Shown here one piece after another: positions 25,959 through 34,762 of a stretch of DNA of 64,000 bases. The notes beneath the pieces are model-generated. The model had not been told where the DNA came from. It ran no database searches and saw only the letters and a list, made by a program, of their open reading frames with translations. Where the stretch lies: positions 29,006-93,005 of the forward strand of contig JABSRP010000035.1 of the NCBI GenBank assembly GCA_013215145.1, in the 5' to 3' direction. The first letter of the stretch is position 1. Each line of letters opens with the position of its first letter. The position numbers and the translations under genes were made by a program. This DNA comes from Pseudobacteriovorax sp. (GTDB taxonomy: Bacteria; Bdellovibrionota_B; Oligoflexia; Oligoflexales; Oligoflexaceae).

Positions 25959-28700
25959 ATGTTAAGACTTTTTTTCGTCAATATATTTATCTGTCTTGTA
26001 TTTGGCGCCAGAGGCGTCTACGCTGAGATTTTCGATCCTGATAACTATTATTCCTCTTATGAAATTTCTAGTCGTGCTTATAAAAATCTGTCCGCAAAGG
26101 AGCTTAAAGCGGCATTAACTCTATCTATTGGAAAAGATTCTGAGCAGTATCTCATTCAAAGAACTCTTTGGGAGACGCATAGTGAAGTTAATCGCTTTTG
26201 CGAAGAGATGGTGGTTCCCGCTGATTATGAAGGCATGCAGCAGTGCCACGAAATCAAACTTCGAAAGGACGCATCTTATTTTGCAGATGCGAAAGAATTT
26301 TACGAACTAGCGAAAGAAAAAGGTAAGTACGTTGCCGCGACTAAGATGGGCATAGCTCTGATGGTTTTTCATAGTTTCCGGGGGGATTTCCTAACTTTCG
26401 AAAAATATCATAAAGCTTTGCTGAAAGAGATTCCTGTTGATGCTGAGCTCTCTCATCTGAATATTTCAACTGCAGCGGGTATTTCCTATGCCTTAAGTAA
26501 TTCTCCTCCAGTCATTCGAAGGGGTATAAGACTCCTAAGAGAGGTTGAGAGTAACTATGAGAAGCATATAGATCAATTTTCTCAGGACCCCCTATATATG
26601 AGGTTAAAGTATAATTTAGGTGTCTTTTACTTCAAAATCAAAGAATTTGAGGAGGCGGAAAGGTATTTTCGGGAAAGCTATGGTCACCCTAGGCTAGGAA
26701 ATGATGCGCGTATTTTGCACGCGATCACATTATTTACTTTAGACAATAACACTCCTGGTCTCGTGACTTTGCTGAAGGATATAGAGTTTGGAAGCTATGT
26801 TTACAATGCTAGGGTAACATTTTTGGAATGCCTTCGGAACTATATATTCTTTAAGAAACGCTATCAAAACGATCTTTCGTTTTGTTATCGTCTTGGTACA
26901 AAGGTTCAGATCGATGCCGTCCTGATTATTACTGACCTGCTTGCAGAAGACGAAGACATACCGAAAAATGTCAGAGATAGGATCAATGACCAGTTCAGAA
27001 AATTTTATAATGCCAATTTATCAAAGATCATCTCAGATAATGTCAATCGAACTATCGATTTTGTCGAGTTGCAGAGGATCGAAAGCGAAAATCAAAGAAA
27101 AAAACTAGCCTTAGCAAACAGCCAACTGTTAATTGAGGAGCAGAACAACGTTAGAAAAATTATTGTTTTAGCATCACTGTCGCTTATGATGATGCTAGTG
27201 TTGCTGTGGTGGAAGCATAAAGAAAGTCTGCGCTTAAAGCTGTTTAAGGAAAAAGCTAGTCTTGCGCATAAAACCCTTGAGCTTAACAAAATATTTGGAT
27301 TTATCAAAAGCTTAGATCAGGCGATTGTTGTCGTTAGCGATAAAACTGGTGCTGTCACTCATGAGGGGATTCTTAACGCCGAAAACCTAAGGTCAATCTT
27401 AGGCGATCCTGTTCCAGATGACGATACAAACATCTATGATCTTATCTTTACAAAGACATCAATCGGCCTGGAGAAGATGGAAGAAATAAAGAATCTTCTC
27501 GCTGGAATGCTCGGGGAGGATGAGTTGAATTTTTCGATCAATCGGTATTTGCTGCCAGAACATTGTATGTTAGGAAAAAAACACCTGCATATCGATTATA
27601 ATCCTGTGCTGGATGATGATAATATAGTCGATAAGATGGTGCTTTCGATTTCAGATATTTCTCAAAGTGTCGCCCTAGAGAAGCAATTAGATGATAACCG
27701 GAAAGAAACATCAAAGATCTTAGACATGTTAGAGTATGGTTTGGTCTCTTCGGAACAGCTCTTTCAAAATTTTATGCTGCAATTTAAAGCAGAAACGATA
27801 CCTGAGTCTATCGCTGTCAGCAAAGAGTTAGGACCCATTAAAAATATGTTACACAACTGGAAAGGAAATTTTCGTTCAGCCGGATTTGAAGAGATCGCTC
27901 ATGATATTCATCACATTGAGGACTGTATTCAAAGTGGTGACTCACTAGTCATTTCAGAGCTTTGCTCTCATTTAGAGGCTTTGATTAAGGAGTACCAGCA
28001 TATATTAGACCAAAAACTCGATTTTCATACTGACGCAGGGTTTGACTCTCAAAGGCTGCAGCAACTTGAGCAAAAGCTCTATTCACCACAGGATAATATT
28101 GAAGATATCAAAGATGAACTTTTTGATGTCTTTGTAGGCTCTCTTTTCATTGATTGGAGCCAATTCGCAAGTCAGTTAAAGAGTATTCATAGAAAAATAA
28201 GCGAGAATGAAAGCTTAGATATGCAGTTAGAGTTAATAGTGGATTCTGAGGATGCCTTTTTCTTGCGAAAAGATGTTTTGGAATCGTTAAAAACGGCATT
28301 TACCCATTTTTTCAATAATTCCGTTGCTCATGGCTATATAGACGGGAAGAGATTATCTATATCAGTGGATTGTCTTATGCGTGATGCTATCAGGTTTGTC
28401 TACCGTGATAATGGCAGAGGACTTAATCTAAAAAAGCTTGCCAGTCTTCAATCAAAAGAGTTTTCTGATGAGGCGTTAGCACAAACTATCTTCGATTCTG
28501 GGGTTTCCACCGCCGATGGTGTCTCACTACTTGCTGGGCGTGGTGTGGGAATGAGCGCTGTTGCAGAAATGGTGAAAGCCTTGTCTGGGGATCTCCGTGT
28601 GGAGTTCATCGGGCCAAAAAGAGATGATGGATTTCGCGCATTTTCCCTTGTGTTGGAGATCCCAAGTCGATGGTCAGCTGCCTTCAAAACAGCAAGTTAG
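25959..28700 (+). CDS. Membrane receptor kinase: periplasmic TPR-like sensor, Hpt and CheA-type ATPase domains
   Basis: A 913-residue protein. Signal peptide 1-22. A periplasmic helical region (about 40-350) has TPR-like pairs, such as LGVFYFKIKEFEEAERYFRE at 220-239. A transmembrane helix spans about 401-418, then a coiled coil and a PAS-like domain (about 450-570). An Hpt bundle has MLHNWKGNFRSAGF (phospho-accepting His632). The HATPase has THFFNNSVAHG (about 782-792), YRDNGRGL and AGRGVGMSAV. It lacks the DHp dimerisation domain and the CheW-like domain, as does the broken kinase at 8-10.8 kb. It should autophosphorylate in trans on the Hpt domain and pass phosphate to an unlinked response regulator. 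The ribosome binding site is weak. Codon usage is AT-rich like the island upstream. Confidence 0.8.
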   Translation: MLRLFFVNIFICLVFGARGVYAEIFDPDNYYSSYEISSRAYKNLSAKELKAALTLSIGKDSEQYLIQRTLWETHSEVNRFCEEMVVPADYEGMQQCHEIKLRKDASYFADAKEFYELAKEKGKYVAATKMGIALMVFHSFRGDFLTFEKYHKALLKEIPVDAELSHLNISTAAGISYALSNSPPVIRRGIRLLREVESNYEKHIDQFSQDPLYMRLKYNLGVFYFKIKEFEEAERYFRESYGHPRLGNDARILHAITLFTLDNNTPGLVTLLKDIEFGSYVYNARVTFLECLRNYIFFKKRYQNDLSFCYRLGTKVQIDAVLIITDLLAEDEDIPKNVRDRINDQFRKFYNANLSKIISDNVNRTIDFVELQRIESENQRKKLALANSQLLIEEQNNVRKIIVLASLSLMMMLVLLWWKHKESLRLKLFKEKASLAHKTLELNKIFGFIKSLDQAIVVVSDKTGAVTHEGILNAENLRSILGDPVPDDDTNIYDLIFTKTSIGLEKMEEIKNLLAGMLGEDELNFSINRYLLPEHCMLGKKHLHIDYNPVLDDDNIVDKMVLSISDISQSVALEKQLDDNRKETSKILDMLEYGLVSSEQLFQNFMLQFKAETIPESIAVSKELGPIKNMLHNWKGNFRSAGFEEIAHDIHHIEDCIQSGDSLVISELCSHLEALIKEYQHILDQKLDFHTDAGFDSQRLQQLEQKLYSPQDNIEDIKDELFDVFVGSLFIDWSQFASQLKSIHRKISENESLDMQLELIVDSEDAFFLRKDVLESLKTAFTHFFNNSVAHGYIDGKRLSISVDCLMRDAIRFVYRDNGRGLNLKKLASLQSKEFSDEALAQTIFDSGVSTADGVSLLAGRGVGMSAVAEMVKALSGDLRVEFIGPKRDDGFRAFSLVLEIPSRWSAAFKTAS

Positions 28701-28866
28701 AACTCATTTTGTACGTCAGTATTTTTTAGGTTTGTCAAAAAAAAGTTTTATGCTGTAAAAAATAGTTGGATTCCACAGTTAGAATTGTTGGATTTGCTAC
28801 ACTGTGCTACCTTTAGTCTGGTTTGCAGAACTTTACTGATCAGATTCCTTAGCAAGCAAAGGCCTC

Positions 28867-29874
28867 ATGAAAACCTCAGCAAATTACGCCATAAAAGCAA
28901 ATAAGCTATCCAAAGTATTTCGTGTGAAGCAGCCACAAAAAGGTGGTTTTGGGGCGGTGAAGGGTTTTTTTGCTCCGGCCTACCAAGACGTATCTGCGGT
29001 GAGTGAGATCGATTTGCGGGTGGAGCGCGGTGAGCGCGTGGCTTTTATTGGACCAAACGGCGCAGGGAAATCTACTACCATTAAGATGATGTCAGGGATC
29101 TTGCATCCCAGTTCGGGAGACTTAAGTGTTTTAGGGTGGAATCCTCAGAAAGATAGGCGCAAGCTGGGTTATGCTATCGGCACAGTATTTGGGCAAAAGA
29201 GTCAGTTATGGTATCACTTGCCGGCGCGGGATACCTTTGAGCTCTTCGCTAGCATATATGAGATCGAGCGATCTACATTTAAGCAAAGGCTCAACCATCT
29301 GTCTGAGTTGTTTCAGATCGAAGGATTTATGGGACAAACCGTACGAAAGCTCTCTTTAGGCCAGCGTATGAGGTGTGAATTGGTAGCTAGTCTTCTTCAT
29401 CAGCCGAAGATTCTGTTTTTGGATGAACCGACGATTGGACTAGATGTCACCGCAAAGGCTGTCATTCGCGATCTGATCAAAGCCCGTTCCGATGTCGATG
29501 GTACCACGTTGTTTCTCACAAGCCATGATACCGGTGATATCGAATCGGTTTGCCAACGGGTTGTGATTATCAATGAGGGTAAAATTTTGATGGATTCGAG
29601 CTTGTCGGATTTACGAGAGACTTACATCCAGAAAAAGCAGATCACCTTTGTTAGCGATAGTAAAGAGCTGCAGCTATCGCTTCCTGGTGTGCGTATCACA
29701 AATCGCAAGCCACATGAAACTCAGTGCGAAGTCGACCTAAAAAAGACTCCTGTGGCTCAGGTCATTGCTGATGCCTTAAAAGTTAGCGTCTTAAAAGACA
29801 TTACGGTGACGGATCCTCCCATGGAAGAGATTATTCACGAGATCTATCAACAGCAAGCTGGAATGTTGTCGTGA
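28867..29874 (+). CDS. ABC-2 type exporter ATPase (COG4586-like)
   Basis: A 335-residue ATP-binding subunit. Walker A is GPNGAGKST (62-70), the signature is LSLGQ (162-166), Walker B is ILFLDEP (182-188), and the H-loop His lies in LTSHD. The long N-terminal lead-in (KQPQKGGFGAVKGFF) is typical of the COG4586 ATPase that works with the DUF990-type permeases COG4587 and COG3694, as found here. It powers export of an unknown substrate at the inner membrane. ATG has AAAGG upstream. The stop overlaps the GTG of the next gene by 4 bases. Confidence 0.9.
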   Translation: MKTSANYAIKANKLSKVFRVKQPQKGGFGAVKGFFAPAYQDVSAVSEIDLRVERGERVAFIGPNGAGKSTTIKMMSGILHPSSGDLSVLGWNPQKDRRKLGYAIGTVFGQKSQLWYHLPARDTFELFASIYEIERSTFKQRLNHLSELFQIEGFMGQTVRKLSLGQRMRCELVASLLHQPKILFLDEPTIGLDVTAKAVIRDLIKARSDVDGTTLFLTSHDTGDIESVCQRVVIINEGKILMDSSLSDLRETYIQKKQITFVSDSKELQLSLPGVRITNRKPHETQCEVDLKKTPVAQVIADALKVSVLKDITVTDPPMEEIIHEIYQQQAGMLS

Positions 29875-30647
29875 GGAGATACTGGGGTTTCTTTGTTATT
29901 AGCTTTCGCCAGTCTCTTGCCAATCGCTGGAGCTTGTTGGGGCGTAGTATCTTTTATGTGCTGATCCTCTTTATTTTTTCGCGCTTATGGCAGTTTATCG
30001 ATCACAAAGTTGGTATTGGTCTTAGCGCGACGGATTTGCTCTGGTACCTTGCTATGACAGAGTGGATTGTGCTGTCTTCACCATTTGCGAGTGGCGAGAT
30101 TCAGGAGGATGTGCGGTCGGGTAATCTTGCTTATGCCTTATCCCGGCCCATGTCTTATTTTTGGTCGAAGTATGCCGCTTTGTTTGGGGCTAATATAACT
30201 CGTATGGGCGTTCTGTTTTTTGTGGGTGTTGGTGCAGCTTGGTTGTTTGGAGGTGGTTGGCCGCGAGATCCGAGCTCTCTGATTTGGTTTATTCCTTTTG
30301 CTGTTCTGGCTTCGGCTATCGTATTGCTGTTTAATTGCTGCATCGGAGTCTGCTCATTTTGGTTGCAGGATTCATTCCCCTTGTATTTGGTTTGGCAAAA
30401 ACTTTTGTTTGTTTTGGGTGGGATGATGCTTCCACTAAAGATCTATCCTGAGTGGTTACAACAACTGGCATCGTTGACTCCGTTCCCGATCATGCTTTAC
30501 GAGCCTGCCTTTACCATTCTGACTAACGATCATAGCGCTTTGCCTTTGGTACTCGTTAAACTGATGATATGGCTCGTGATAGCGGGATTGATCGGACAAT
30601 ACTTATTTAAGCGGGCTTGCCAAAGTCTAAATATCAATGGCGGATGA
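29871..30647 (+). CDS. ABC-2 type permease (DUF990/COG4587-like)
   Basis: A 258-residue integral membrane protein with about six helices (for example LGRSIFYVLILFIFSRLW and MGVLFFVGVGAAWLFG). The start is GTG 29871 within GTGA, overlapping the ATPase stop, so it is translationally coupled. The block SGEIQEDVRSGNLAYALSRP matches the conserved cytoplasmic loop of the ABC-2 family. It is half of the transmembrane channel of the operon. Confidence 0.85.
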   Translation: MRRYWGFFVISFRQSLANRWSLLGRSIFYVLILFIFSRLWQFIDHKVGIGLSATDLLWYLAMTEWIVLSSPFASGEIQEDVRSGNLAYALSRPMSYFWSKYAALFGANITRMGVLFFVGVGAAWLFGGGWPRDPSSLIWFIPFAVLASAIVLLFNCCIGVCSFWLQDSFPLYLVWQKLLFVLGGMMLPLKIYPEWLQQLASLTPFPIMLYEPAFTILTNDHSALPLVLVKLMIWLVIAGLIGQYLFKRACQSLNINGG

Positions 30648-31431
30648 TATGGCTCTTCTAAAGTTTATGGTCAGGCTATTTATCACAAACTTTAAATCTG
30701 CACTGGCGTTGCGAGGTACCTTCGTCATGCAGATGCTTTTTATGATCATGAATAATTTGATCTTTTTCTGTGTGTGGTGGATACTGTTTCAACGATTTGA
30801 TGATATCGAAGGCTGGCGCTTCGATGATATCAAGATTCTCTACGGTCTTGCCGCAGCGAGCTGGGGGCTGTCTGTTATTTTTGGGCAAGGTAGCCACGAA
30901 TTAGCCGATAAGATCCTCAATGGTAGCCTGGACTCCTATCTTATTCAGCCAAAGTCGACTTTAATCCACCTGACTGGCTCCAAGACATCGCCAGCTGGTT
31001 GGGGGGATTTAGTGACAACGCTCGTATTGTTCACCTGGGCGGGAGCTTTTACCTTGGATAAACTACCTTTACTGATGTTACTTTGTGTCAGTGGAGCATG
31101 TATCATGCTCGCTGTTAAAATTATGGCTCATTCGTTGGTGTTTTGGTTGGGCCATACTGAGGGCTTTCACACGCAAATCTACGAGTCGCTTCTCTTATTT
31201 TCTACTTATCCAGATGGGCTTTTTCATAACTGGATCAAAATATTTTTGTTTACTATCGTGCCAGCCGGGTTTATGACCTATCTACCTGTATCCCTTGTGA
31301 ATTCGTTTAGTTGGGGAACACTGTCCATCTGTTTGGTTGCGGCTCTCGGATATTTGCTCCTGGCTCGGTTTATGTTCCGACGAGGGCTGAAGCGCTATGA
31401 GTCCGGAAATCTGATGATGACCCAAAGCTGA
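30637..31431 (+). CDS. ABC-2 type permease (DUF990/COG3694-like)
   Basis: A 264-residue, roughly six-helix membrane protein, overlapping the previous gene by 11 bases. It contains ADKILNGSLDSYLIQPKS, the counterpart of the coupling loop in the partner permease, and ends with the typical FSWGTLSICLVAALGYLLLARFMF helix. It forms the heterodimeric channel with the preceding gene product. Substrate is unknown; some relatives export peptides or small lipophilic compounds. Confidence 0.85.
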   Translation: MADDMALLKFMVRLFITNFKSALALRGTFVMQMLFMIMNNLIFFCVWWILFQRFDDIEGWRFDDIKILYGLAAASWGLSVIFGQGSHELADKILNGSLDSYLIQPKSTLIHLTGSKTSPAGWGDLVTTLVLFTWAGAFTLDKLPLLMLLCVSGACIMLAVKIMAHSLVFWLGHTEGFHTQIYESLLLFSTYPDGLFHNWIKIFLFTIVPAGFMTYLPVSLVNSFSWGTLSICLVAALGYLLLARFMFRRGLKRYESGNLMMTQS

Positions 31432-31587
31432 TGGCTAGTCTTATCCTAATTATTTAGCGATTGGCCACCTAACTCCCCGAACTTACTCTGAGAAATCTTG
31501 ATCTAAATCTTTGCTCAAGTATCGCTCTGGCTCCGGCGATGGAACGATTACTAAGCGAAATATCGCAATGCACAATCGGAGGAAGCA

Positions 31588-32382
31588 ATGAGCATTAAGA
31601 TAAAACACTGGGGTCTTGTTGGGCTACTGGCACTATCAGTATCCTGCGGGACTGATGATGAAGAAACGACAACTACAGCAACCACAGCTGCAGACGAAAC
31701 TGATACTAGTTCGGATAATTTTACCTTAAACGGTGCTGGAGAAGGTGTTGCCTCTCTCCTCCAGAGTACCCCGGCAGAGGCCTCATTAAGCATTTATCAG
31801 TTTGCTGTCTCCGAGTCCGAGGATTGCAGCAATCCGACTGTAGTGATTGATAACGGCGATACACCTGCTGAGTTCGATATGCTCTCGTCGCCTGAGATTG
31901 GCACAGGAACGATTCCTGATGGTACCTATCCCTGCGTAGTTCTTGTGATGGCGCCTTCCTTGAGCGTGACGCCAGCAACAACTGAAGGATCTTGTACGGC
32001 TGGTCAAGCCATCTCACAAAATGTTTGCTCAGGCGGAGGAGATTCGGAAGGTCAAACCATCAATCTGGATGGCGAGCTTGTTGGCTGCGGTGAGTCCACA
32101 GACAAAGCTTATCTATACCTATCCACTGGGTCGACTCTAACAAACGCTGTGCAAAATACCGACGCCTGCGACTGGGAAAATCCAAGAGCTTGTTCCTCAT
32201 GGGAGCCGCCTACGGCTGAGGACTCAAACTTAGGGGTTCCATTAGGCGCTGCACTAGTCGTGTCGGGAACAGAAATTGGCGTGTTCAAGCTGGGTGATTT
32301 GGCTGTTGGTGAAGAGGGTGATGAAAACGACCCGTCTTGTGGCATGGGACGTCCTACATTTACCTTTGTCAGCGGCGAGTAA
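31588..32382 (+). CDS. Lipoprotein of unknown function
   Basis: A 264-residue lipoprotein (GLLALSVSC, Cys20) with a Thr/Asp/Glu-rich linker (TDDEETTTTATTAADETDT) and a Cys-rich mature domain of about nine cysteines (for example PSCGMGRP near the end), suggesting disulphides. Acidic overall. The GGAGG box is 6 nt from ATG. A strong terminator follows, so it is transcribed alone or as the distal end of the ABC operon (157-base gap). No family is recognised. Confidence 0.7.
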   Translation: MSIKIKHWGLVGLLALSVSCGTDDEETTTTATTAADETDTSSDNFTLNGAGEGVASLLQSTPAEASLSIYQFAVSESEDCSNPTVVIDNGDTPAEFDMLSSPEIGTGTIPDGTYPCVVLVMAPSLSVTPATTEGSCTAGQAISQNVCSGGGDSEGQTINLDGELVGCGESTDKAYLYLSTGSTLTNAVQNTDACDWENPRACSSWEPPTAEDSNLGVPLGAALVVSGTEIGVFKLGDLAVGEEGDENDPSCGMGRPTFTFVSGE

Positions 32383-32412
32383 ACTAAAAGTATCAGATAC
32401 AATCTATTAATG

Positions 32413-32452
32413 GATCCCAGGCTAGAGGCATAGTCTGGGATCTTGTGTTTTT
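32413..32452 (+). terminator. Rho-independent terminator
   Basis: GATCCCAGGCTA (32413-32424) pairs with TAGTCTGGGATC (32431-32442), 11 of 12 bases, then TTGTGTTTTT. It follows the lipoprotein stop by 30 bases. Confidence 0.85.
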
Positions 32453-32503
32453 GGCATTTATATCTGGTGTATTTCTTACCCTTTAGCCGCAGGTATTGAC
32501 GTT

Positions 32504-32980
32504 TTACGAAATAAGAAAAATAAAGGCGTCTCGGATGTCGAAAATAAACGATATCTTGATCACCGCCAATATCCAGAGCCTCCATCGTTGGTACCAGCTA
32601 TGAAACGCCATGATGGGTCCATCTTTCCAGAGCAAAACGTAAGCTGGCGTCCATGCGAGCAAGTGGATGGTAGCCACTAGTCCAGAAAAAACCACAATAT
32701 CAAAGTAGGGAAGGATAAACTTTGTCAGCGCCAACCCGAATAAAAATCCTGCAAGAGCCAAGCGAGCAGTTGTATGGTGTTTTATAAAGATTGCTGAGAG
32801 TAAAAAACTGACACCCATGGTGGCTAGCCAGGCTTTAATGATGACGGGAACATTTTCCATCGCCTCTTTATCCCAAACCTCCAGGGCCCCATGGCCTGAG
32901 TCTTGGGCCCAAATAACTTGACTCATGGGGGCTAGGCAGCATGTGACAAGCATGAACAGGTAAGAGGTCATTCGAGCCAT
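32504..32980 (-). CDS. Small membrane protein of unknown function
   Basis: A 158-residue protein from ATG 32980 (AAAGGA about 10 nt upstream). The open frame extends to 33061 but that part has no start signal. It has a signal peptide ending near VIWAQ, then about four membrane helices (for example IKAWLATMGVSFLLSAIFI and LVATIHLLAWTPAYVLLW). An inner-membrane protein with a periplasmic N-terminus is expected. No family is recognised. Confidence 0.6.
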   Translation of the reverse strand: MARMTSYLFMLVTCCLAPMSQVIWAQDSGHGALEVWDKEAMENVPVIIKAWLATMGVSFLLSAIFIKHHTTARLALAGFLFGLALTKFILPYFDIVVFSGLVATIHLLAWTPAYVLLWKDGPIMAFHSWYQRWRLWILAVIKISFIFDIRDAFIFLIS

Positions 32981-33078
32981 GATGTGGGGTTCCTTTTCTC
33001 GGTTTCCTTTAGTATAAGCCCACGATAGCGGGCTGACAAATGATTCGCACCGAGTGGGCATAATGTTACGAACTGGCT

Positions 33079-33423
33079 CTAAGAATACTCACAAAGATTG
33101 GATCCAACATATATCGTATCTTCATCCATCTCGTCATCCTGCAGTGATAGTTGCGCTTTATCCTCTATGGTTGTCCCATCGCTTTCTACTAATCCAACCG
33201 CTGGAGGTTCCTGATAGCTTTCCTCAGTGCCGTCTTCGTTTAGGACTGTAGTGCAGTGAATGTCCTCTAGTTTTTTCACTGTAGCGTCACTGTCCTTGAT
33301 ATCTTCAGTGGGAACGGCAGAGATCTCTTCTGAGCGATTAAGGGCAAAGTCCTCGGAATCTGTGCCACAGGCTGTTAGTTGGAGGATGATAAACATGGCT
33401 AAGACTATGGATATAAGCTTCAT
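33079..33423 (-). CDS. Small acidic lipoprotein
   Basis: A 114-residue lipoprotein (FIILQLTAC, Cys19) with a short, very acidic mature part and two Cys. AAGGAG lies 7 nt before ATG 33423. It is probably outer-membrane anchored by the lipid. Function unknown. Confidence 0.65.
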   Translation of the reverse strand: MKLISIVLAMFIILQLTACGTDSEDFALNRSEEISAVPTEDIKDSDATVKKLEDIHCTTVLNEDGTEESYQEPPAVGLVESDGTTIEDKAQLSLQDDEMDEDTIYVGSNLCEYS

Positions 33424-33715
33424 ATGGTCTCCTTTCTCTAAGCTGATACCTATAGTTTCGGAAGAGAGATTCTGTACATAAATGAATCTATTTATATGAA
33501 TAAAAATAATTATTTATAATGAAGTAATAAAATTTTGCTCTTTTGTTTTGTATTTATTTTGATGATTTATAGTTAGTTTCGTAAGCGATATACGGGTGTT
33601 GCGTTGCTAATGCGATAAGTATCGAAAAATAATAGTAAAAAAATTTTTTTTATATGTTGAAGAGTTAATCCGAACGAAAGAGAGATATGATTCCTAATCA
33701 GTTTTTGCTTGATCT
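33424..33715. other. Very AT-rich intergenic region
   Basis: No convincing gene. It has long A/T runs and a clear plus-strand terminator at its right end without an upstream gene (see the finding on a possible small RNA). A 28-codon frame starting at the ATG near 33688 runs through the terminator stem and is unlikely to be coding. Confidence 0.45.
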
Positions 33716-33750
33716 GGGCCTCCTATTTCGAGGCCCATTTTTAGATTCTT
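33716..33750 (+). terminator. Orphan rho-independent terminator
   Basis: GGGCCTC (33716-33722) and GAGGCCC (33730-33736) form a perfect 7-bp GC-rich stem, followed by ATTTTTAGATTCTTTT on the plus strand. No plus-strand gene precedes it for more than 1.3 kb, so it may end a non-coding transcript. Confidence 0.65.
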
Positions 33751-33814
33751 TTAAGTTCTTCCGAATTTTGTGAGTTCATTCAGAAGTGCAAGGCTTTACA
33801 AAAGCAGAATAGGA

Positions 33815-34408
33815 CTATCGAATGGTACAATGTCGTGCAATATCGAATGTTGCTGTACTGATCCGGCAGACATCGTCTCCGTAATAGCGGTCACAAGCTC
33901 TAACTTCAATTTTTCCTTTGCCTTGGTTTACAAATAGACCTACGGAGCCTTTTAGCCTGAAGTCAACATCACTGATTACCCCAAGACCTGACTCATATCG
34001 AATGATGTCATATGAGTTGTTTATATTATGATAACTGTCGTTTGGTTCATCCCAACCAGTAAAAGTGGTCTCAAACTGAACTCTTGCAATGCGGCTATCG
34101 GAGCCTAGCTTTAAAGTTAATCGATTGTTGAAGTCGTAACTGTTGTAGAATCTTGTGCAAACAAGTTCGGTTCCTTGACCAAGACTTCTTACAAAACTCT
34201 CTTCGGCCTCAAAATTATAGAGGTTGTTTTGCCAAATACCATCCATGCATATTTGATCAAAAGCAGTAGCATTTTCAATGGCGCACTCAGTGCCTGTTAA
34301 TCCAGACTTGACTTGAGATCCTTCTGAATTATCATCATTGCTGCATGAAGCCAGTAATACCATAAAAGCGACCACTAAAATCTCAATCCCTACGATTCTC
34401 ATTTTCAT
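33815..34408 (-). CDS. Lipoprotein of unknown function
   Basis: A 197-residue lipoprotein (VVAFMVLLASC). ATG 34408 is chosen because GGAG is 6 nt upstream; the TTG four codons earlier overlaps that box. The mature part is beta-rich with six cysteines, including ACDRYYGDDVCR near the end. No family is recognised. Confidence 0.65.
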   Translation of the reverse strand: MKMRIVGIEILVVAFMVLLASCSNDDNSEGSQVKSGLTGTECAIENATAFDQICMDGIWQNNLYNFEAEESFVRSLGQGTELVCTRFYNSYDFNNRLTLKLGSDSRIARVQFETTFTGWDEPNDSYHNINNSYDIIRYESGLGVISDVDFRLKGSVGLFVNQGKGKIEVRACDRYYGDDVCRISTATFDIARHCTIR

Positions 34409-34719
34409 TTTTTTCTCCAATAGCTAATCATTTGTTAACAGTCGAACAGAAGCAACCTCGCACTTAATGCAAAACATACTCCAGATATCTATCAAACTAT
34501 AATTATTAATAGATCTAGTTGGTTAATGCATATTTAGGCTAAACTCTTTTTTTCCAAATATGCGCAAAGTGGAATGCCTCTCTGCAATTTCTGAAGTTTA
34601 GACACTCAAGGGAACAGGATATTGCAGATTTTTGTCGATTGGGCTTAACGATTATTGAAGACTGAATACATTACTGAATTAAATAGGGATCAATTTGGAA
34701 GGGTTTCAAAAAGTTCCTA
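34409..34719. other. Intergenic region
   Basis: About 310 AT-rich bases between two minus-strand genes. It is presumably the promoter region of the lipoprotein gene. No gene seen. Confidence 0.45.
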
Positions 34720-34753
34720 AATTAAAAAGGCCTGCTAAACTCAAGCAGACCTT
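34720..34753 (-). terminator. Rho-independent terminator of the lipase-like gene
   Basis: AAGGCCTGCT (34727-34736) pairs with AGCAGACCTT (34744-34753), 9 of 10 bases. The minus strand then reads TTTAATTT. It begins 10 bases after the stop at 34763. Confidence 0.8.
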
Positions 34754-34762
34754 CATGTGCAG

